From the NCBI RefSeq assembly GCF_000745175.1, contig NZ_JQNI01000002.1, positions 124,001 through 188,000 on the forward strand: 64,000 nucleotides of DNA. The letters run 5' to 3'. The DNA comes from Deinococcus sp. YIM 77859 (lineage in GTDB: Bacteria; Deinococcota; Deinococci; Deinococcales; Deinococcaceae). Both the position numbers and the translations under genes were made by a program. The notes below the pieces were generated by a model, which saw nothing but the letters and a program-made list of their open reading frames with translations, searched no databases and was not told the origin of the DNA. This document shows positions 17,313 through 33,669 of the stretch, one piece after another (the stretch's first letter is position 1; each line of letters begins with the position of its first letter).

Positions 17313-18265
17313 ATGAAGCGGGTGATGGCGGCCCTGGCGCTGGCCGGAGCGTGGGGGGGCACGGCGGGTGCGGCGAGCCTCGATTTCGGCGCGGCGTACC
17401 GAACGGGGGGAGGCGGCCTGCTGCGCGCGGGCGTGAGCAACGTGGCGGCTGGACCGGGAACCGTCGCGGCGGCAGTGTCGAACCGGGCCGTAGAGGCGAG
17501 CGTAACGCGGGGGCTGAGTCTGCCCCCAGCAGGCGCGGCAAGCGCCCGAGTGGACGCGGCCCTCACCTGGCAGGGGGGGCTGCGTCTATCGACCGATGCC
17601 GCCGGAACACTCGGCCCGGTGGCCCTGAATCTGGGAGCAGCCTTGTTTACCGTGCGAGCGACCGCCGTAGACCCCTTGGCCGCCTGGTCGCTCGCCCCCA
17701 CCGATCTGCGAGTGAGCGGCTGGAACGCTGGCTTCACGGCCCGCTACCGCGTGAACCGCACCCTGGTCGCGCTGGTGGGCGGCGAGTTCGGCCCGCAGAA
17801 CCATCTGCTGGGCGGGGTCGAGTGGCGGCGCGACCTCACGCGCGTCCTTCCGCCCGCGGAGGGGGAGGCTCCGGAGGGCGAGCCAGAAACGGAGCGTACC
17901 GGCACGCTGGCGCTGCGGTTGGGCGCGCGGGCGGGCCGGGACGTGCTCGGCGTGACCGGGGGGGTGACGTACAGCACGGAGGCGGGTTTTGGCCTGGCCC
18001 TCGACGTGCTCGCCGGGCCGGGCCCCTGGGGGGTGGTGGGGAGTCTGAGCGCTCCTGACGTGTGGCGCGGGGGGGCGCGGCGCGGCTGTACGTCGCCTAC
18101 GAACCGTGGCGGCGGGCGAGTGCACCCCTGCGGGCAGGGCTGGAGGGCACCTTGCCGCTTGGCCCCGGCACCCTTAGCCTCGATGTGCGGGGCGGCACGG
18201 GGGGCATGGGGGCGCGCGTTGGGTACCGTTTCCCACTGGGCAGCACCCCGGACGAGGAGCCTTAG
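17313..18265 (+). pseudogene. Outer-membrane-type beta-strand protein interrupted at a G7 run
   Basis: A signal peptide (residues 1-19) starts a Gly/Ala-rich, strand-repeating protein typical of deinococcal outer-membrane barrels. The first frame is good to about 18,068, then becomes Cys/Pro nonsense. From 18,076 the frame one base back continues the barrel pattern (LYVAYEPWRRASAPLRAGLEG ending in VGYRFPLGSTPDEEP). The switch sits on GGGGGGG at 18069-18075; one extra G restores a single reading frame of about 317 codons. TACGCT lies 6 nt before ATG 17313. It may be intact with slippage, phase-variable, or a sequence error. Confidence 0.6.
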
Positions 18266-18341
18266 GCCACTGCGCGAGCAGTGAACGCCCCGTCAGCCTG
18301 TGCCCTTCCTTCTCATACGGGGGGGTGAAAGACTTGCTGGC

Positions 18342-18998
18342 GTGAACCGAATTCTTCCTCTTCTGACCCTCGCGCTGCTGCCCGGTGCGGACGCCCAGAC
18401 CGCGCAGGACATCCTGAACCGGGTAGACGCCGCGCAAAAGGCCGCCAAGGACGTGAGTTTCCGCCTACAGGGCAGCGCGACCCTGGAATCCTCACCCCAA
18501 AAGATTGACCTCACGGTCAAGAGCATTCCCGCGCAGGGGGTGGCGCGCCTCCAGTTCGCTGCCCCCGATGCGCTAGCGGATAACATCGTGGTGGCGGACC
18601 GGAATGAGGTGCGGCAGTACCTTTTTCTGACCAACCAGATCACGGTGACGCCCCTGAAAAAGGCGGCTGATCAGGCTGGTTTTGGCGGGCTGGACTTCAC
18701 CCAGCTGAGCAATGCGGCGACCCTGCTCAACCAGTACAACGTCAAGCTGCTGGGTACGGCGACTGTGGGTGGCCAGAAGGTCTATCAGCTCGAAGCGGCG
18801 CCCAAGAACGGGGGCACGGGAGACCGGGCGCGCGTCTGGATCACCGAGGCGGGCTGGCGGCCCACCCGAATCCAGCTGCTCGGCACCGGCAACAGGGTGC
18901 TTGCTGACCTGAATGTCACCAACTACCGCGTGAACAGCGGCCTGACCGTGGCGGGCCTCAAGGCGCTGCCCAAGGACGCGCAGCTGATCCGTCAGTAA
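18342..18998 (+). CDS. LolA/outer-membrane lipoprotein-sorting family protein
   Basis: The GTG at 18342 starts a signal peptide ([14 protein letters not shown]), giving 218 residues. The mature protein begins [26 protein letters not shown] and continues with long strands (LYRV-like incomplete barrel; [33 protein letters not shown]), matching the LolA/DUF4292-type fold. These proteins carry lipoproteins or lipids across the periplasm. It follows an outer-membrane-type gene, which fits envelope work. Confidence 0.7.
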   Translation: MNRILPLLTLALLPGADAQTAQDILNRVDAAQKAAKDVSFRLQGSATLESSPQKIDLTVKSIPAQGVARLQFAAPDALADNIVVADRNEVRQYLFLTNQITVTPLKKAADQAGFGGLDFTQLSNAATLLNQYNVKLLGTATVGGQKVYQLEAAPKNGGTGDRARVWITEAGWRPTRIQLLGTGNRVLADLNVTNYRVNSGLTVAGLKALPKDAQLIRQ

Positions 18999-19013
18999 CC
19001 TGTTACCCGTTTC

Positions 19014-19050
19014 GGGAACCGTTGCGGCAAAGCGGTTCCCTCTTCCTTTT
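19014..19050 (+). terminator. Intrinsic terminator after the LolA-like gene
   Basis: GGGAACCG (19014-19021) pairs with CGGTTCCC (19033-19040), followed by TCTTCCTTTT. It lies 16 nt after the stop codon, between convergent genes. Confidence 0.75.
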
Positions 19051-19151
19051 GCCGAAATGGCAGGGAGAGGAGCTGACCGTCCAGCCCCAAGCCAGCGCCC
19101 CCCACCGCTGGGGCAGGGGCGTGGTCGTTAGAAGCGTTTCGCGAGGTCTGG

Positions 19152-19892
19152 TCAGCTGAGGACGCGGCGAGCACCGATGTACCGACTGGCCCAGTAGGGG
19201 TTACCGAAGAGGGGCTCGATGATCGTGCGGCCGCGGTAGCTGTTGGCGTTCGCCATCTGGCCGCCGCCAACATAGATGCCGACGTGGCTGACGCCACGGC
19301 CCGTGGTGTTAAAAAAGACCAGGTCGCCGGGTTGCAGGTTGCGGCTGCTGACGGGACGCCCGGTATTCCACTGCCCAGCCGCGGTACGGGGCAGCCGAAT
19401 GCCCATCTGTTGAAACACGCGCATGGTGAAGCCCGAGCAGTCCAAGCCGCCGTTTCCCGTGCCACCCAGCGCGTAGCGGATGCCCAGGAAGCGGCTGGCG
19501 GCCGTGCGGATAAAGGCGCCGCCACTGTTCCAGCCCGCAGGTTTGACCTGAGCGCTGCCCGCCGGACTCTTCTTGGTGGACGGGGCGGCCTTGGGCTGGG
19601 CAGCGGTGGCCACCGGCTTTTGCCCCTTTGTCTGGCCGGAGGGCACCTTGGCAGGTTGAGCCTGGGCTGCCGGAGCCGTCGTGGCCGCAGGGCCAGCTTG
19701 GCCCACCTGGAGTTGCTGTCCGACCCTCAGCGTGGTGCTGCTCAGCCCGTTGAGGCGCATCAGCTCGGCGGGTTCGAGGTTGTTGGCGAGAGCGACCCGG
19801 TAGAGCGTGTCACCCGCTTTCACGGTGTAGGTGGCAGCACCGGCACAGCTACCAAGCGCGGCGGCCATCAGGAGGGTACGGAACGCTTTCAT
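19152..19892 (-). CDS. LysM-NlpC/P60 cell-wall endopeptidase
   Basis: A 246-residue secreted enzyme. A signal peptide is followed by one LysM ([19 protein letters not shown]..., about 21-65), an Ala/Pro/Lys linker and an NlpC/P60 domain from about 125. The catalytic cysteine is in GGLDCSGF and the histidine in [12 protein letters not shown]; the third polar residue is probably the Asn/Asp of MANANSY. Such enzymes cut stem peptides and separate daughter cells. The last start codon upstream is preceded by TAAACT about 10 nt away. Confidence 0.85.
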   Translation of the reverse strand: MKAFRTLLMAAALGSCAGAATYTVKAGDTLYRVALANNLEPAELMRLNGLSSTTLRVGQQLQVGQAGPAATTAPAAQAQPAKVPSGQTKGQKPVATAAQPKAAPSTKKSPAGSAQVKPAGWNSGGAFIRTAASRFLGIRYALGGTGNGGLDCSGFTMRVFQQMGIRLPRTAAGQWNTGRPVSSRNLQPGDLVFFNTTGRGVSHVGIYVGGGQMANANSYRGRTIIEPLFGNPYWASRYIGARRVLS

Positions 19893-20233
19893 CGACGGGG
19901 GAAGTTTAACTGGCCTTTATTTTTTTTGCCTTAATCCTTGGGCGAACTGACAGTTTTTATGCGCCTATACGAGCTCTATGCGCCCCCTTGCTCGATGAAG
20001 ACGAGGAAAACCGTGCCTCTCCCCTTAGGTTTCTCAGAAGAGGCCTCATTTCTGGATTGCTCCTCTGGAAGCTGTCCTGGTCGAAAACGAGACGAAATTT
20101 TGGACTCAGGGTACAACTCATTTTTCTCATTCCATGTGCTCGGAGAACGGGTTGTTCCTGGGCGGGTTCTGCTGCGGGGGGCGGGCAGCCTATACTCAGC
20201 GCTGTCAGGCCGCCTCGGGCCACCGGAGGACCC
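19893..20233. other. AT-richer intergenic region with divergent promoters
   Basis: No convincing gene. The stretch to about 20,150 is clearly less GC-rich than its surroundings. It contains a palindrome AACTGACAGTT (19944-19954). Near the right end, TATACT (about 20,190) is a -10 candidate for the gene at 20234. The left end serves the LysM-NlpC gene on the other strand. Confidence 0.5.
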
Positions 20234-20629
20234 ATGAAGGAACCGATGACCACGGAACAGCTCCTGCAAGGCCTCAAACATTACCGCCGCATCGCCCGTC
20301 AGGACATGCTGCGCGCTGCGGAAACGCCCCACCCCGACGCCTTCCTTCGGCATGCCGAGAGCCGCCGCGAGGTGTACGCCGAACTGGGCCGGTATGCCGA
20401 GACCCACGCACCGGAGGACGTGGTGGCCTACGCCCTGGAGCTGTACCGCCGGCTTCCCTTCGTGACCGGCACGCCGGAGCACGAGCATTCCGAGATCAAG
20501 GGCCGCGAGAACGCCCTAGAAAACTTCTTCCTGCTGGTCGGCCTCGACCCCAAGACCCGCCGCGAGGCACGCAGCCACCGGCCCAAGCTGAATGCCGGTC
20601 TGGAGGCGAGTGGGGCTGCCCAAGGCTAG
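20234..20629 (+). CDS. Conserved-looking helical protein, unknown
   Basis: The ATG at 20234 has a strong ribosome site (GGAGGACCC). A 131-residue, charged, all-helical protein (TEQLLQGLKHYRRIARQDML, ESRREVYAELGRYAETHAPEDVVAYALELYRRL). No membrane span or known motif. It precedes the uracil-DNA glycosylase gene, which has its own promoter. Function not assigned. Confidence 0.65.
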   Translation: MKEPMTTEQLLQGLKHYRRIARQDMLRAAETPHPDAFLRHAESRREVYAELGRYAETHAPEDVVAYALELYRRLPFVTGTPEHEHSEIKGRENALENFFLLVGLDPKTRREARSHRPKLNAGLEASGAAQG

Positions 20630-20668
20630 ACCGCGCAACCATGGCCCTGCCCGCGCTACCCTTTGGGC

Positions 20669-21340
20669 ATGACCGGGGTAGACGTGGCGGCGCTGGAGGC
20701 GCTGGAAACGCGGGCGAAAGCCTGTACCGCCTGCCGGCTGCGTCCCGGCTGCACCCAGGTGGTGGTCTCGGACGGCGCCCCCGCCGCTCCCCTGGTGATC
20801 ATCGGAGAGGGGCCGGGCGGCGACGAGGACCGTCTGGGCCGCCCCTTCGTGGGCCGGGCTGGGCAGCTCCTCGACCGAATTCTGGCTGCGGTGAACCTGA
20901 CGCGGCAAGACGCCTACTTCACGAATGTCGTCAAATGCCGTCCTCCCGGCAACCGCACGCCACAGCCCGACGAGATCGAGATCTGCACTGGGCTGTGGCT
21001 GCGGCCACAACTCGCCCTGCTGCGGCCCCGCGTGATTCTGACCCTGGGCAACACGCCGACCCAGTTTCTGCTGGGTACTCGTCAGGGCATCACTCGCCTG
21101 CGCGGGACCTGGTACCCCTACCGGTACCCGGATAACCAGGGCGGCAGGCGTGAGGCCCTGGTGATGCCCATGTTCCACCCCGCCTATCTGCTGCGCAACG
21201 ATACCCGTGTGCGGGGAGGGCCCAAGAGCCTTACCTGGCGCGACATTCGTGAGGTCGCTGCCGTCTTGCGCGGTGAAAAGGCCCCCGAAGGGCTGGCGCC
21301 CGCTGTGCCGCCCGGAGAGGGACAGCCGACGCTGTTTTGA
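20669..21340 (+). CDS. Family 4-type uracil-DNA glycosylase
   Basis: A 223-residue UdgA-like enzyme that removes uracil from DNA in base-excision repair. Motif 1 is [17 protein letters not shown], motif 2 is FHPAYLLRN. The N-terminal [10 protein letters not shown] plus [11 protein letters not shown] and the cysteine of EICTGLW supply the [4Fe-4S] ligands typical of families 4 and 5. TACCCT lies 6 nt before ATG 20669, so the mRNA is probably leaderless. Family 4 rather than 5 is chosen from the GEGPG motif and the C-x2-C spacing; not certain. Confidence 0.85.
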   Translation: MTGVDVAALEALETRAKACTACRLRPGCTQVVVSDGAPAAPLVIIGEGPGGDEDRLGRPFVGRAGQLLDRILAAVNLTRQDAYFTNVVKCRPPGNRTPQPDEIEICTGLWLRPQLALLRPRVILTLGNTPTQFLLGTRQGITRLRGTWYPYRYPDNQGGRREALVMPMFHPAYLLRNDTRVRGGPKSLTWRDIREVAAVLRGEKAPEGLAPAVPPGEGQPTLF

Positions 21341-21383
21341 AGGGCGGTTTTGAAGGGGCGGCGCGTCGTCTACACTGCCCCCC

Positions 21384-21641
21384 ATGCCGAATCAGGAATT
21401 TGTCGGACTCGTGAACAGCCTGCAAGCCACCGCGGAAGCGGCGCTCGGGGACCTGAATGCGGCGACCTCCAGCGCGGCACGGGACGGCCTTCTCCAGGAG
21501 GGGCGGGCGCGGCAGGTGGCCGAACGCAGCCTCAGGCTGCTGCTGATGCTGGCGGAGAAGACCCGCGGCAACCTGGACTTCGCAGAGGCCGAGCTGCTGA
21601 CGGGCGCCATCACCAGCCTGCGGGCCCGGCTGGGGAACTGA
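21384..21641 (+). CDS. DUF1844 family protein
   Basis: An 85-residue protein with the DUF1844 signature: an early LVNSLQATAEAALGDLN, an Arg-rich linker, and LLLMLAEKTRGNLDFAEAELL. Function of the family is unknown. TACACT is 7 nt before the ATG. It is joined directly to dtd (stop TGA followed at once by GTG), so they are cotranscribed. Confidence 0.8.
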   Translation: MPNQEFVGLVNSLQATAEAALGDLNAATSSAARDGLLQEGRARQVAERSLRLLLMLAEKTRGNLDFAEAELLTGAITSLRARLGN

Positions 21642-22088
21642 GTGCGGGCGCTGCTTCAGCGGGTGACCCGCGCCACCTGCACGGTGGAGGGCCGCGTGAC
21701 GGGCGAGACGGGACCGGGTCTTCTGGTGTTGCTTGGGGTCGCGCCAGAAGACACGCCCGCCACAGCCCAGGCTCTTGCCGCGAAGATCGCCAAGCTCCGC
21801 GTCTTTGGCGACGAGGCCGGGAAGATGAACCGCAGCGTGCTCGACATCGGTGGGGGCATCCTCAGCGTCAGCCAGTTCACCCTGTACGCCGACACCCGGC
21901 GGGGAAACCGGCCAGGCTTCAGCGGGGCGGCGGCGCCCGACCACGCCCGCGCCCTGTATGCCGAGTTCAACGCAGCGTTGCGGGCCTGCGGTCTTTCCGT
22001 CGGCGAAGGCGTCTTCGGTGCCCACATGGTGCTTGACCTCACCAACGACGGGCCGGTCACGCTGCTGCTGGATACGGCGGAGGGCTGA
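21642..22088 (+). CDS. dtd: D-aminoacyl-tRNA deacylase
   Basis: A 148-residue DTD. The SQFTLYAD motif (about 78-85) and the cross-subunit Gly-cisPro element [11 protein letters not shown] are intact; the start [17 protein letters not shown] is typical. The homodimer removes D-amino acids and glycine from mischarged tRNA. It starts with GTG immediately after the DUF1844 stop. Confidence 0.92.
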   Translation: MRALLQRVTRATCTVEGRVTGETGPGLLVLLGVAPEDTPATAQALAAKIAKLRVFGDEAGKMNRSVLDIGGGILSVSQFTLYADTRRGNRPGFSGAAAPDHARALYAEFNAALRACGLSVGEGVFGAHMVLDLTNDGPVTLLLDTAEG

Positions 22089-22144
22089 GGCCAAGAGGGC
22101 CGCGTTTTCATACGCCCGGTCCGGCGGCCCGCTATCCTCCCCGC

Positions 22145-23221
22145 ATGAAGTGCCCCCGCCTCGCCCTTCTGCTGGCTGCCGCGCTCCTGCTGGGGGGGGC
22201 GGACGCGTACACCGTCAAGCCTGGTGACACCCTCTATTCCATCGCTCGCGCGCACGGCACCACCGTCGCGGAGATCATGCGCCTCAACAAGCTGGGGGGG
22301 ACGACCATTGCCGTAGGGCAGACACTGCGGCTGCCGGACAAGCCTCCCGCTGCCGCTCCTTCTGGGCCGCTCCCTCCGGGCACCGCGCAGGTGGCGGGCC
22401 TCACGGTCACCGCACCAGCCAGCCTGCGGATGGGGGACGCCTTTGTGCTGCGCCTCAGCGGGCCGCGTGCGGCAGCCGCAACCGTGAGCTTTCCCAGCGA
22501 GGTCGGCGAGGATGTGCGCCTTCCCAACGAGCGGCTCACGCCCATCGGGGCGGCGGGTGAGTACGTCGTGCTGGGCCGCGTGGTGCTGGGCAAGACCACG
22601 CCCGTGACCTACGAGGTTCGTGTCGGCGAAGACCTGGTGCGCGGCAGCATTCCGGTGACGGGCCGGGGCCAGCTTGTGCAGCACCTCAACCTCCCGCGCA
22701 GCATCAGCAGTCGGCTCGAAGACCCCGGACGCAAGGCCGAGGAAGCCACGGTCGAGCAGGCCTACGCCCGCCGTACCCCTCAGGCCTGGACGCGGCCCTT
22801 CCAGCCCGCTGTGATGGTCAAGGCGCAGAGCAGCGCCTTTGGGCAGGCCCGTACCTATGTCGCCGGGGGGCCCGTGTTGTACCACTACGGGACCGACTAC
22901 CCGGCCCCTGTGGGAACGCCGGTCTTGGCCGTGAATGACGGGACCGTGGTGGTGGCGGGCAAGTACCCCGTGCGCGGCGGCCTGGTGGTGATCGACCACG
23001 GAGCGGGTGTCACCAGCCTGTACTTTCACCAGAGCCGGGTGACCGTCAAGGTCGGCCAAAAGGTCACCCGCGGTCAAAAGATCGGGGAGGTCGGCTCCAC
23101 CGGTCTCAGCGCTGGCCCCCACCTGCACCTTGAAATTCGGGTGCGTGGCGAGGGGACCGACCCCGCCGGGTGGATGAACCGCATCTGGCCAAAGGAGGGG
23201 AGCGCTCAGGACTCCGCTTGA
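22145..23221 (+). CDS. LysM-M23 peptidoglycan endopeptidase
   Basis: A 358-residue secreted protein. A signal peptide (to about 21) is followed by one LysM ([19 protein letters not shown]), a middle beta domain, and a C-terminal M23 domain. Zinc ligands: [11 protein letters not shown] (H, D) and HLHLEI; a second catalytic histidine in YFHQSRV. The family cuts peptide crossbridges or regulates amidases. TATCCT lies 6 nt before the ATG. This chromosomal M23 protein differs from the viral one in having LysM and no membrane anchor. Confidence 0.88.
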   Translation: MKCPRLALLLAAALLLGGADAYTVKPGDTLYSIARAHGTTVAEIMRLNKLGGTTIAVGQTLRLPDKPPAAAPSGPLPPGTAQVAGLTVTAPASLRMGDAFVLRLSGPRAAAATVSFPSEVGEDVRLPNERLTPIGAAGEYVVLGRVVLGKTTPVTYEVRVGEDLVRGSIPVTGRGQLVQHLNLPRSISSRLEDPGRKAEEATVEQAYARRTPQAWTRPFQPAVMVKAQSSAFGQARTYVAGGPVLYHYGTDYPAPVGTPVLAVNDGTVVVAGKYPVRGGLVVIDHGAGVTSLYFHQSRVTVKVGQKVTRGQKIGEVGSTGLSAGPHLHLEIRVRGEGTDPAGWMNRIWPKEGSAQDSA

Positions 23222-23249
23222 CTCCCGCTGAAGCTGATAGCTTCTTTCC

Positions 23250-23666
23250 ATGCCCGACCTCCCCACCCTCGAACAGCTCAACGCGCAGGGCCAGGGCCTT
23301 CTTCCCGGCCTGATCGGGATTCGCTTTACCCACGCCGAGCCGGGCCTGCTGCGCAGCGAAGTCACGGTTCGGCCCGAGTTGCTCGCGCCCAACGGCTTCC
23401 TGCACGCGGCGAGCGTGGTCGCCCTGGCCGACACCACCTGTGGGTACGGCACGCGAATGCTGCTGCCGCGGGGGGCGAGCGGCTTTACCACCATCGAACT
23501 CAAGAGTAACCATCTCTCTACGGCCCGGGAGGGCACCATTACCTGTGAAGCCCGTGCGGTCCACACCGGCCGCACCACCCAGGTCTGGGACGCTGAGGTC
23601 CGGAGTCCCAGCGGAAAGGTGATGGCGCTTTTCCGGTGTACGCAGGCCGTGTTGTATCCGCAGTAA
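23250..23666 (+). CDS. PaaI-type hotdog-fold thioesterase
   Basis: A 138-residue acyl-CoA thioesterase of the PaaI/YbgC-II group. The active-site helix NGFLHAASVVALADTTCG carries the typical HGG-like turn, here with N-G-x2-H. Strands after residue 85 (GTITCEARAVHTGRTTQVWDAEV) complete the hotdog. The substrate is not predictable. TAGCTT is 6 nt upstream of the ATG. Confidence 0.82.
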   Translation: MPDLPTLEQLNAQGQGLLPGLIGIRFTHAEPGLLRSEVTVRPELLAPNGFLHAASVVALADTTCGYGTRMLLPRGASGFTTIELKSNHLSTAREGTITCEARAVHTGRTTQVWDAEVRSPSGKVMALFRCTQAVLYPQ

Positions 23667-24317
23667 GCGCCTGCGTCGCTGCTGGCCCTTGCCCGTCACG
23701 CCGCCCTATGCCACAGGCCGCTTTCTTCCTGCATCATCCCGATCCCCTCACCCGCGAGGTCGCACGTGGGTACGCAGAGGGCGCTTTTCTGATGGACAAC
23801 GGGCAGGGCGTGAGGTGGTACACGGTGGACCGGCGCGCGCTGGTGCCGCTCACCGAGGCGGAGGGCCTGCATGTGGCGCGGCGGCTGCGACGGGACCTGG
23901 GGCGCTTTGAAGTGCGGGTGGACACGGCCTTTCCGGCGGTGGTGGAGGGGTGCCGGGGCCTGCTGCCCGGCGCGCCCGAACGCGACGGCGAATGGATCAG
24001 CTCATCCCTCGCGGCCCTGTATGCACACCTGTACCGCAGCGGTTTGGCGCATTCTTTTGAAGTTTGGCAGGACGGAGAGCTGGCGGGCGGCGTTCTGGGG
24101 CTGAGCCTGGGCGGGGCCTTTCTCGCCGAGAGCAAATTTCACCGAGTGACGAATGCCAGCAAGGTTGCGCTCGTTCGGCTCGCCGCGCACCTCCATGCCC
24201 GCGGCTTTACGCTGCTCGACGCACAGCTTCAAACCCCGCACCTTGCCCGCCTGGGCGTGTACGAGGTGAGCGGCGCGGAATACCGCCGCCGCCTGCAAAG
24301 GGCCCTGCTCCAGGATG

Positions 24318-25655
<1,338 letters not shown>

Positions 25656-25661
25656 AGCGTG

Positions 25662-25667
25662 ATTTTA
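25662..25667 (-). promoter_or_regulatory. -10 box of mntH
   Basis: On the minus strand TAAAAT lies 6 nt before the mntH ATG, suggesting a leaderless mRNA. Five of its six bases are inside the adjoining palindrome. Confidence 0.6.
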
Positions 25668-25680
25668 GGGCAGCCTAAAA
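25663..25680. promoter_or_regulatory. MntR/DtxR-type operator of mntH
   Basis: TTTTAGG-GCAG-CCTAAAA is a perfect 7-bp inverted repeat with a 4-nt centre, matching the TTAGG..CCTAA half-sites of DtxR/MntR regulators. It overlaps the mntH -10 box, so a manganese-loaded repressor would block transcription. The regulator gene is not in the window. Confidence 0.7.
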
Positions 25681-25766
25681 ATAAAATCCAGCCTGCCAAA
25701 AGCGGCGCGGGCTTTCCCTCTAGCCAACTCCCGCGCGTGCCCGCTGCTCCGGCTTACTCTGACCGC

Positions 25767-28754
<2,988 letters not shown>

Positions 28755-28791
28755 ACGTCCAGAGTACGCCGCCGCACGCTAGCCTAGGGGG

Positions 28792-29865
<1,074 letters not shown>

Positions 29866-29927
29866 GCCTATCCGCGCGAGCTAGGCCAGTGCTCGGCCTC
29901 CACGGCCCTACGGCCTAGGATGACCCC

Positions 29928-31129
<1,202 letters not shown>

Positions 31130-31137
31130 GATGAGGC

Positions 31138-31575
31138 ATGGCGACCCTCTACGTGATTCTCCTCACCCTGCACAACCTCACGCGCTGGCTGGTGCTGCTC
31201 GCGGGGATCTGGGCCCTGCTGCGCTCGTTTCGCGGCGTGGGGGGCGTGCAGCCTTTTACGGCGACCGATCGCCGGGCCGTCGCCCTGTTCATGGGCAGCA
31301 TTCACCTGCAAGTTGTGCTCGGTCTGCTGCTCTTCGGGCTGCTGGGGTCACAGGGTGCACGCGCTTTTGCCGAAAGCCGCCCGAGCTTTCAGTGGGAACA
31401 TGTCGGGCTAGGCCTGGTGGCAGCGGTCTTGGCCACCGTGGGGAACACCCTGACCAAACGCGCTGCGGGCAACCAGGCCAAATTCCGCGCGGCGAGCCTG
31501 TGGACGGTCCTCAGCCTGCTGGCGGTCCTGCTGGCAATTCCGTGGTGGCGGCCCCTGCTGCGGCTGTTTGCCTAG
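31138..31575 (+). CDS. Four-span membrane protein, unknown
   Basis: A 145-residue protein with four hydrophobic helices and the conserved-looking residues HNLTRW near the start and MGSIHLQVVLG in span 2, where histidines in membrane helices recall small cytochrome-b-like proteins. Haem binding is speculative. TAGGAT is 5 nt before the ATG. It immediately follows the aminotransferase stop. Confidence 0.65.
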   Translation: MATLYVILLTLHNLTRWLVLLAGIWALLRSFRGVGGVQPFTATDRRAVALFMGSIHLQVVLGLLLFGLLGSQGARAFAESRPSFQWEHVGLGLVAAVLATVGNTLTKRAAGNQAKFRAASLWTVLSLLAVLLAIPWWRPLLRLFA

Positions 31576-31654
31576 GCCGACTTGCGGTGAGTCGCAGACG
31601 AACGCGACCGGACTGGCACAGCTGCGAGGCAGAGGAAGAAGCAAAGCCAGTCGG

Positions 31655-33595
31655 TCACCTCCCCAGCGCCGCTGCGCGAAACGCCCCGCCCAGGACTTCG
31701 TCTGGCGGCTCACCTGAGGTTCGCAGCAGTTCTCCGGCAGCCGGCACGGGGGTCTCGTTCAGCAGATGGGCCAGGGCAAGAGGAATCGCGGCGTCCCATC
31801 CCTGGGGGTGGCAGGCGGCGGGATAGGGGACCGGCGGGCTGTCTCCCTCGCGGTCAAAGCCGGCAAACAGTTCGCTGAGGCGGCCATCAGGGGCGGCACG
31901 GGCCGCGTCGAAAAGAGCGCGGGCCACCCGCCGGGCCTCGTTATGGAGGCCGTAGCGCGCCATACCCAGCGCGGCCAGCGCCGTGTCATGGGGCCACACG
32001 CTGCCGTTGTGGTAGGAGACGGGGTTATAGCGGGGTTCGCCCTGCGCGAGCGTGCGAATGCCCCAGCCGCTCCATAGCCGCTGACCAAGCGCGGTCGCCG
32101 CGACCTGCGGCGCGACCTCCGGCGGGATGATACCGGTCCAGAGGGTGTGGGCGGGGTTACTGACCAGCACGCGCAGGGGCTGCTTGTCCCCATCGAGGCC
32201 GTGGACGTAGTAGCCCTGCTCGGGCCACCAAAAGGCTTCCTGGAAGCGCTCGCGCAATCGAGCGGCGCGGCTTTCCCACTCTGCACCCCGCGCACCTTCA
32301 CCCAGCAGCCGGTACAGCCGGGCTGCCGCGAGGTAGGCGGCATAGGCATAGCCCTGCACCTCGATCACGGCAACGTGCCCGCTCACGTCTTTGCCCTCTG
32401 CCGTAAAGGTGCTGTCCCCGCTGTCTTTCCAGACGGCGTTCGTGATGCCCCCCGGGTCGGGCGTGTACTCGATGAAGCCGTCGCCATCCGGATCGCCGTC
32501 GGTGAGGAGCCAGTGAAGGGCCGCTTCCCAGTGGGGCCGCAATTCCTGCGCCAGCTCGCGGTGCTGTTCGGCCAGCTCACCCACCAACCACACAAAGAGT
32601 GGGGTGGCGTCGGCGGTGGCGTAGTAGGGGCGGTGCGGCGTGCGGCCGAGGCGGGTCAGTTCGCCCACCCGCTCCTCGTGCAGGATCTTGCCCGGCTGCT
32701 CCAGAGTGTGAGGATCGTACGTTTTGCCCTGCTTCGCCGCCAGGGCGCGGACGACTGCAAGGGCGAGCTCGGGCAGGTGGTCTTTGACCATCAGCGCGAT
32801 GATGAGGCTGTCACGGCCAAACGGCGCGACGAACCACGGTAGGCCCGCCGCCGGAAAGGGGCCGTGGGCGGTGTGAAAGGTGAGGCTGCGCAGATCCTGC
32901 ACGCTGCGGGTCAAGACGGCCTGGTCGAGCGGGTCGCGCAACCGGCCGGCCACGCTGCGCGCCAACGCGTCGTATTCAGCGGCGAGGGCGGCGGGGTCGC
33001 CGGAAGCAGGGAGCTCTTCGCCCTGCAACAGAAACACGCGAATCTGGAGGTCGCTGACCGGCGCCGTGAGCGTCCAGCTGAGCTGCTCACCGTCCCAGCG
33101 AGCGGGAAGGCTGGTCTGCACCAGGGCGCGGCACAGCAGGCCGTCTTGCGCGGTGTAGCGAAATTCCACCCCGCCCTCCACCTCGCGGGTCTCGACGTTC
33201 CGCGGCCCCAGAGCGCCGGGCCAGCCGCGCACCTCGAACATGTCCAGAAAGTCGGCCGCCAGCGCGAGGGAGAGGGTGTAGGGCGCTTCGCCCCGGTACC
33301 GGGTGATCCGCAGCGTGTCACGCAGCTCATGGCCGGTCACCGTGAGGTCGCGGCGCACGCCGATGCGCATGGTATAGCCCACGTCAGCATTGGCGGCGTG
33401 CTCATGCAGCCAGAAGGGGTAGCGCTGATGTTGCAGCAGGTGCTGGAGTCGCTGGCCGTCGAGCCGCCACTCGTACCGGCTGAGGAAGCGGGTGTCGCGG
33501 CGGTACAGGCCGCTTTCGCCCTCCGCAATCTCGTAGTTCTGGTTGCCGACGAGGTAGAGGTGATTGTCTTTCAAGACGGTGCGGATGTTGAGCAT
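31655..33595 (-). CDS. Glycogen-debranching-like amylo-alpha-1,6-glucosidase
   Basis: A 646-residue protein: N-terminal GDE_N_bis domain (LKDNHLYLVGNQNYEI...GLYRRDTRFLSRYEW) and a C-terminal (alpha/alpha)6 glucosidase domain with PWFVAPFGRDSLIIAL and VSYHNGSVWPHDTALAALGMARYG, which contain conserved acid and Trp residues of this family. It should hydrolyse alpha-1,6 branches or related glucosides in the cytoplasm. The ATG at 33595 follows GAGGT. As last gene of the lacI-ABC operon it probably processes the sugar imported by the transporter. Confidence 0.82.
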   Translation of the reverse strand: MLNIRTVLKDNHLYLVGNQNYEIAEGESGLYRRDTRFLSRYEWRLDGQRLQHLLQHQRYPFWLHEHAANADVGYTMRIGVRRDLTVTGHELRDTLRITRYRGEAPYTLSLALAADFLDMFEVRGWPGALGPRNVETREVEGGVEFRYTAQDGLLCRALVQTSLPARWDGEQLSWTLTAPVSDLQIRVFLLQGEELPASGDPAALAAEYDALARSVAGRLRDPLDQAVLTRSVQDLRSLTFHTAHGPFPAAGLPWFVAPFGRDSLIIALMVKDHLPELALAVVRALAAKQGKTYDPHTLEQPGKILHEERVGELTRLGRTPHRPYYATADATPLFVWLVGELAEQHRELAQELRPHWEAALHWLLTDGDPDGDGFIEYTPDPGGITNAVWKDSGDSTFTAEGKDVSGHVAVIEVQGYAYAAYLAAARLYRLLGEGARGAEWESRAARLRERFQEAFWWPEQGYYVHGLDGDKQPLRVLVSNPAHTLWTGIIPPEVAPQVAATALGQRLWSGWGIRTLAQGEPRYNPVSYHNGSVWPHDTALAALGMARYGLHNEARRVARALFDAARAAPDGRLSELFAGFDREGDSPPVPYPAACHPQGWDAAIPLALAHLLNETPVPAAGELLRTSGEPPDEVLGGAFRAAALGR

Positions 33596-33669
33596 GGGCA
33601 GACCTCGCAAAGCGGGGAGAAAAAGGAGAACAGCAGCACCAGGAGGAGCGCCGGGAACGGCCCGGCGGG

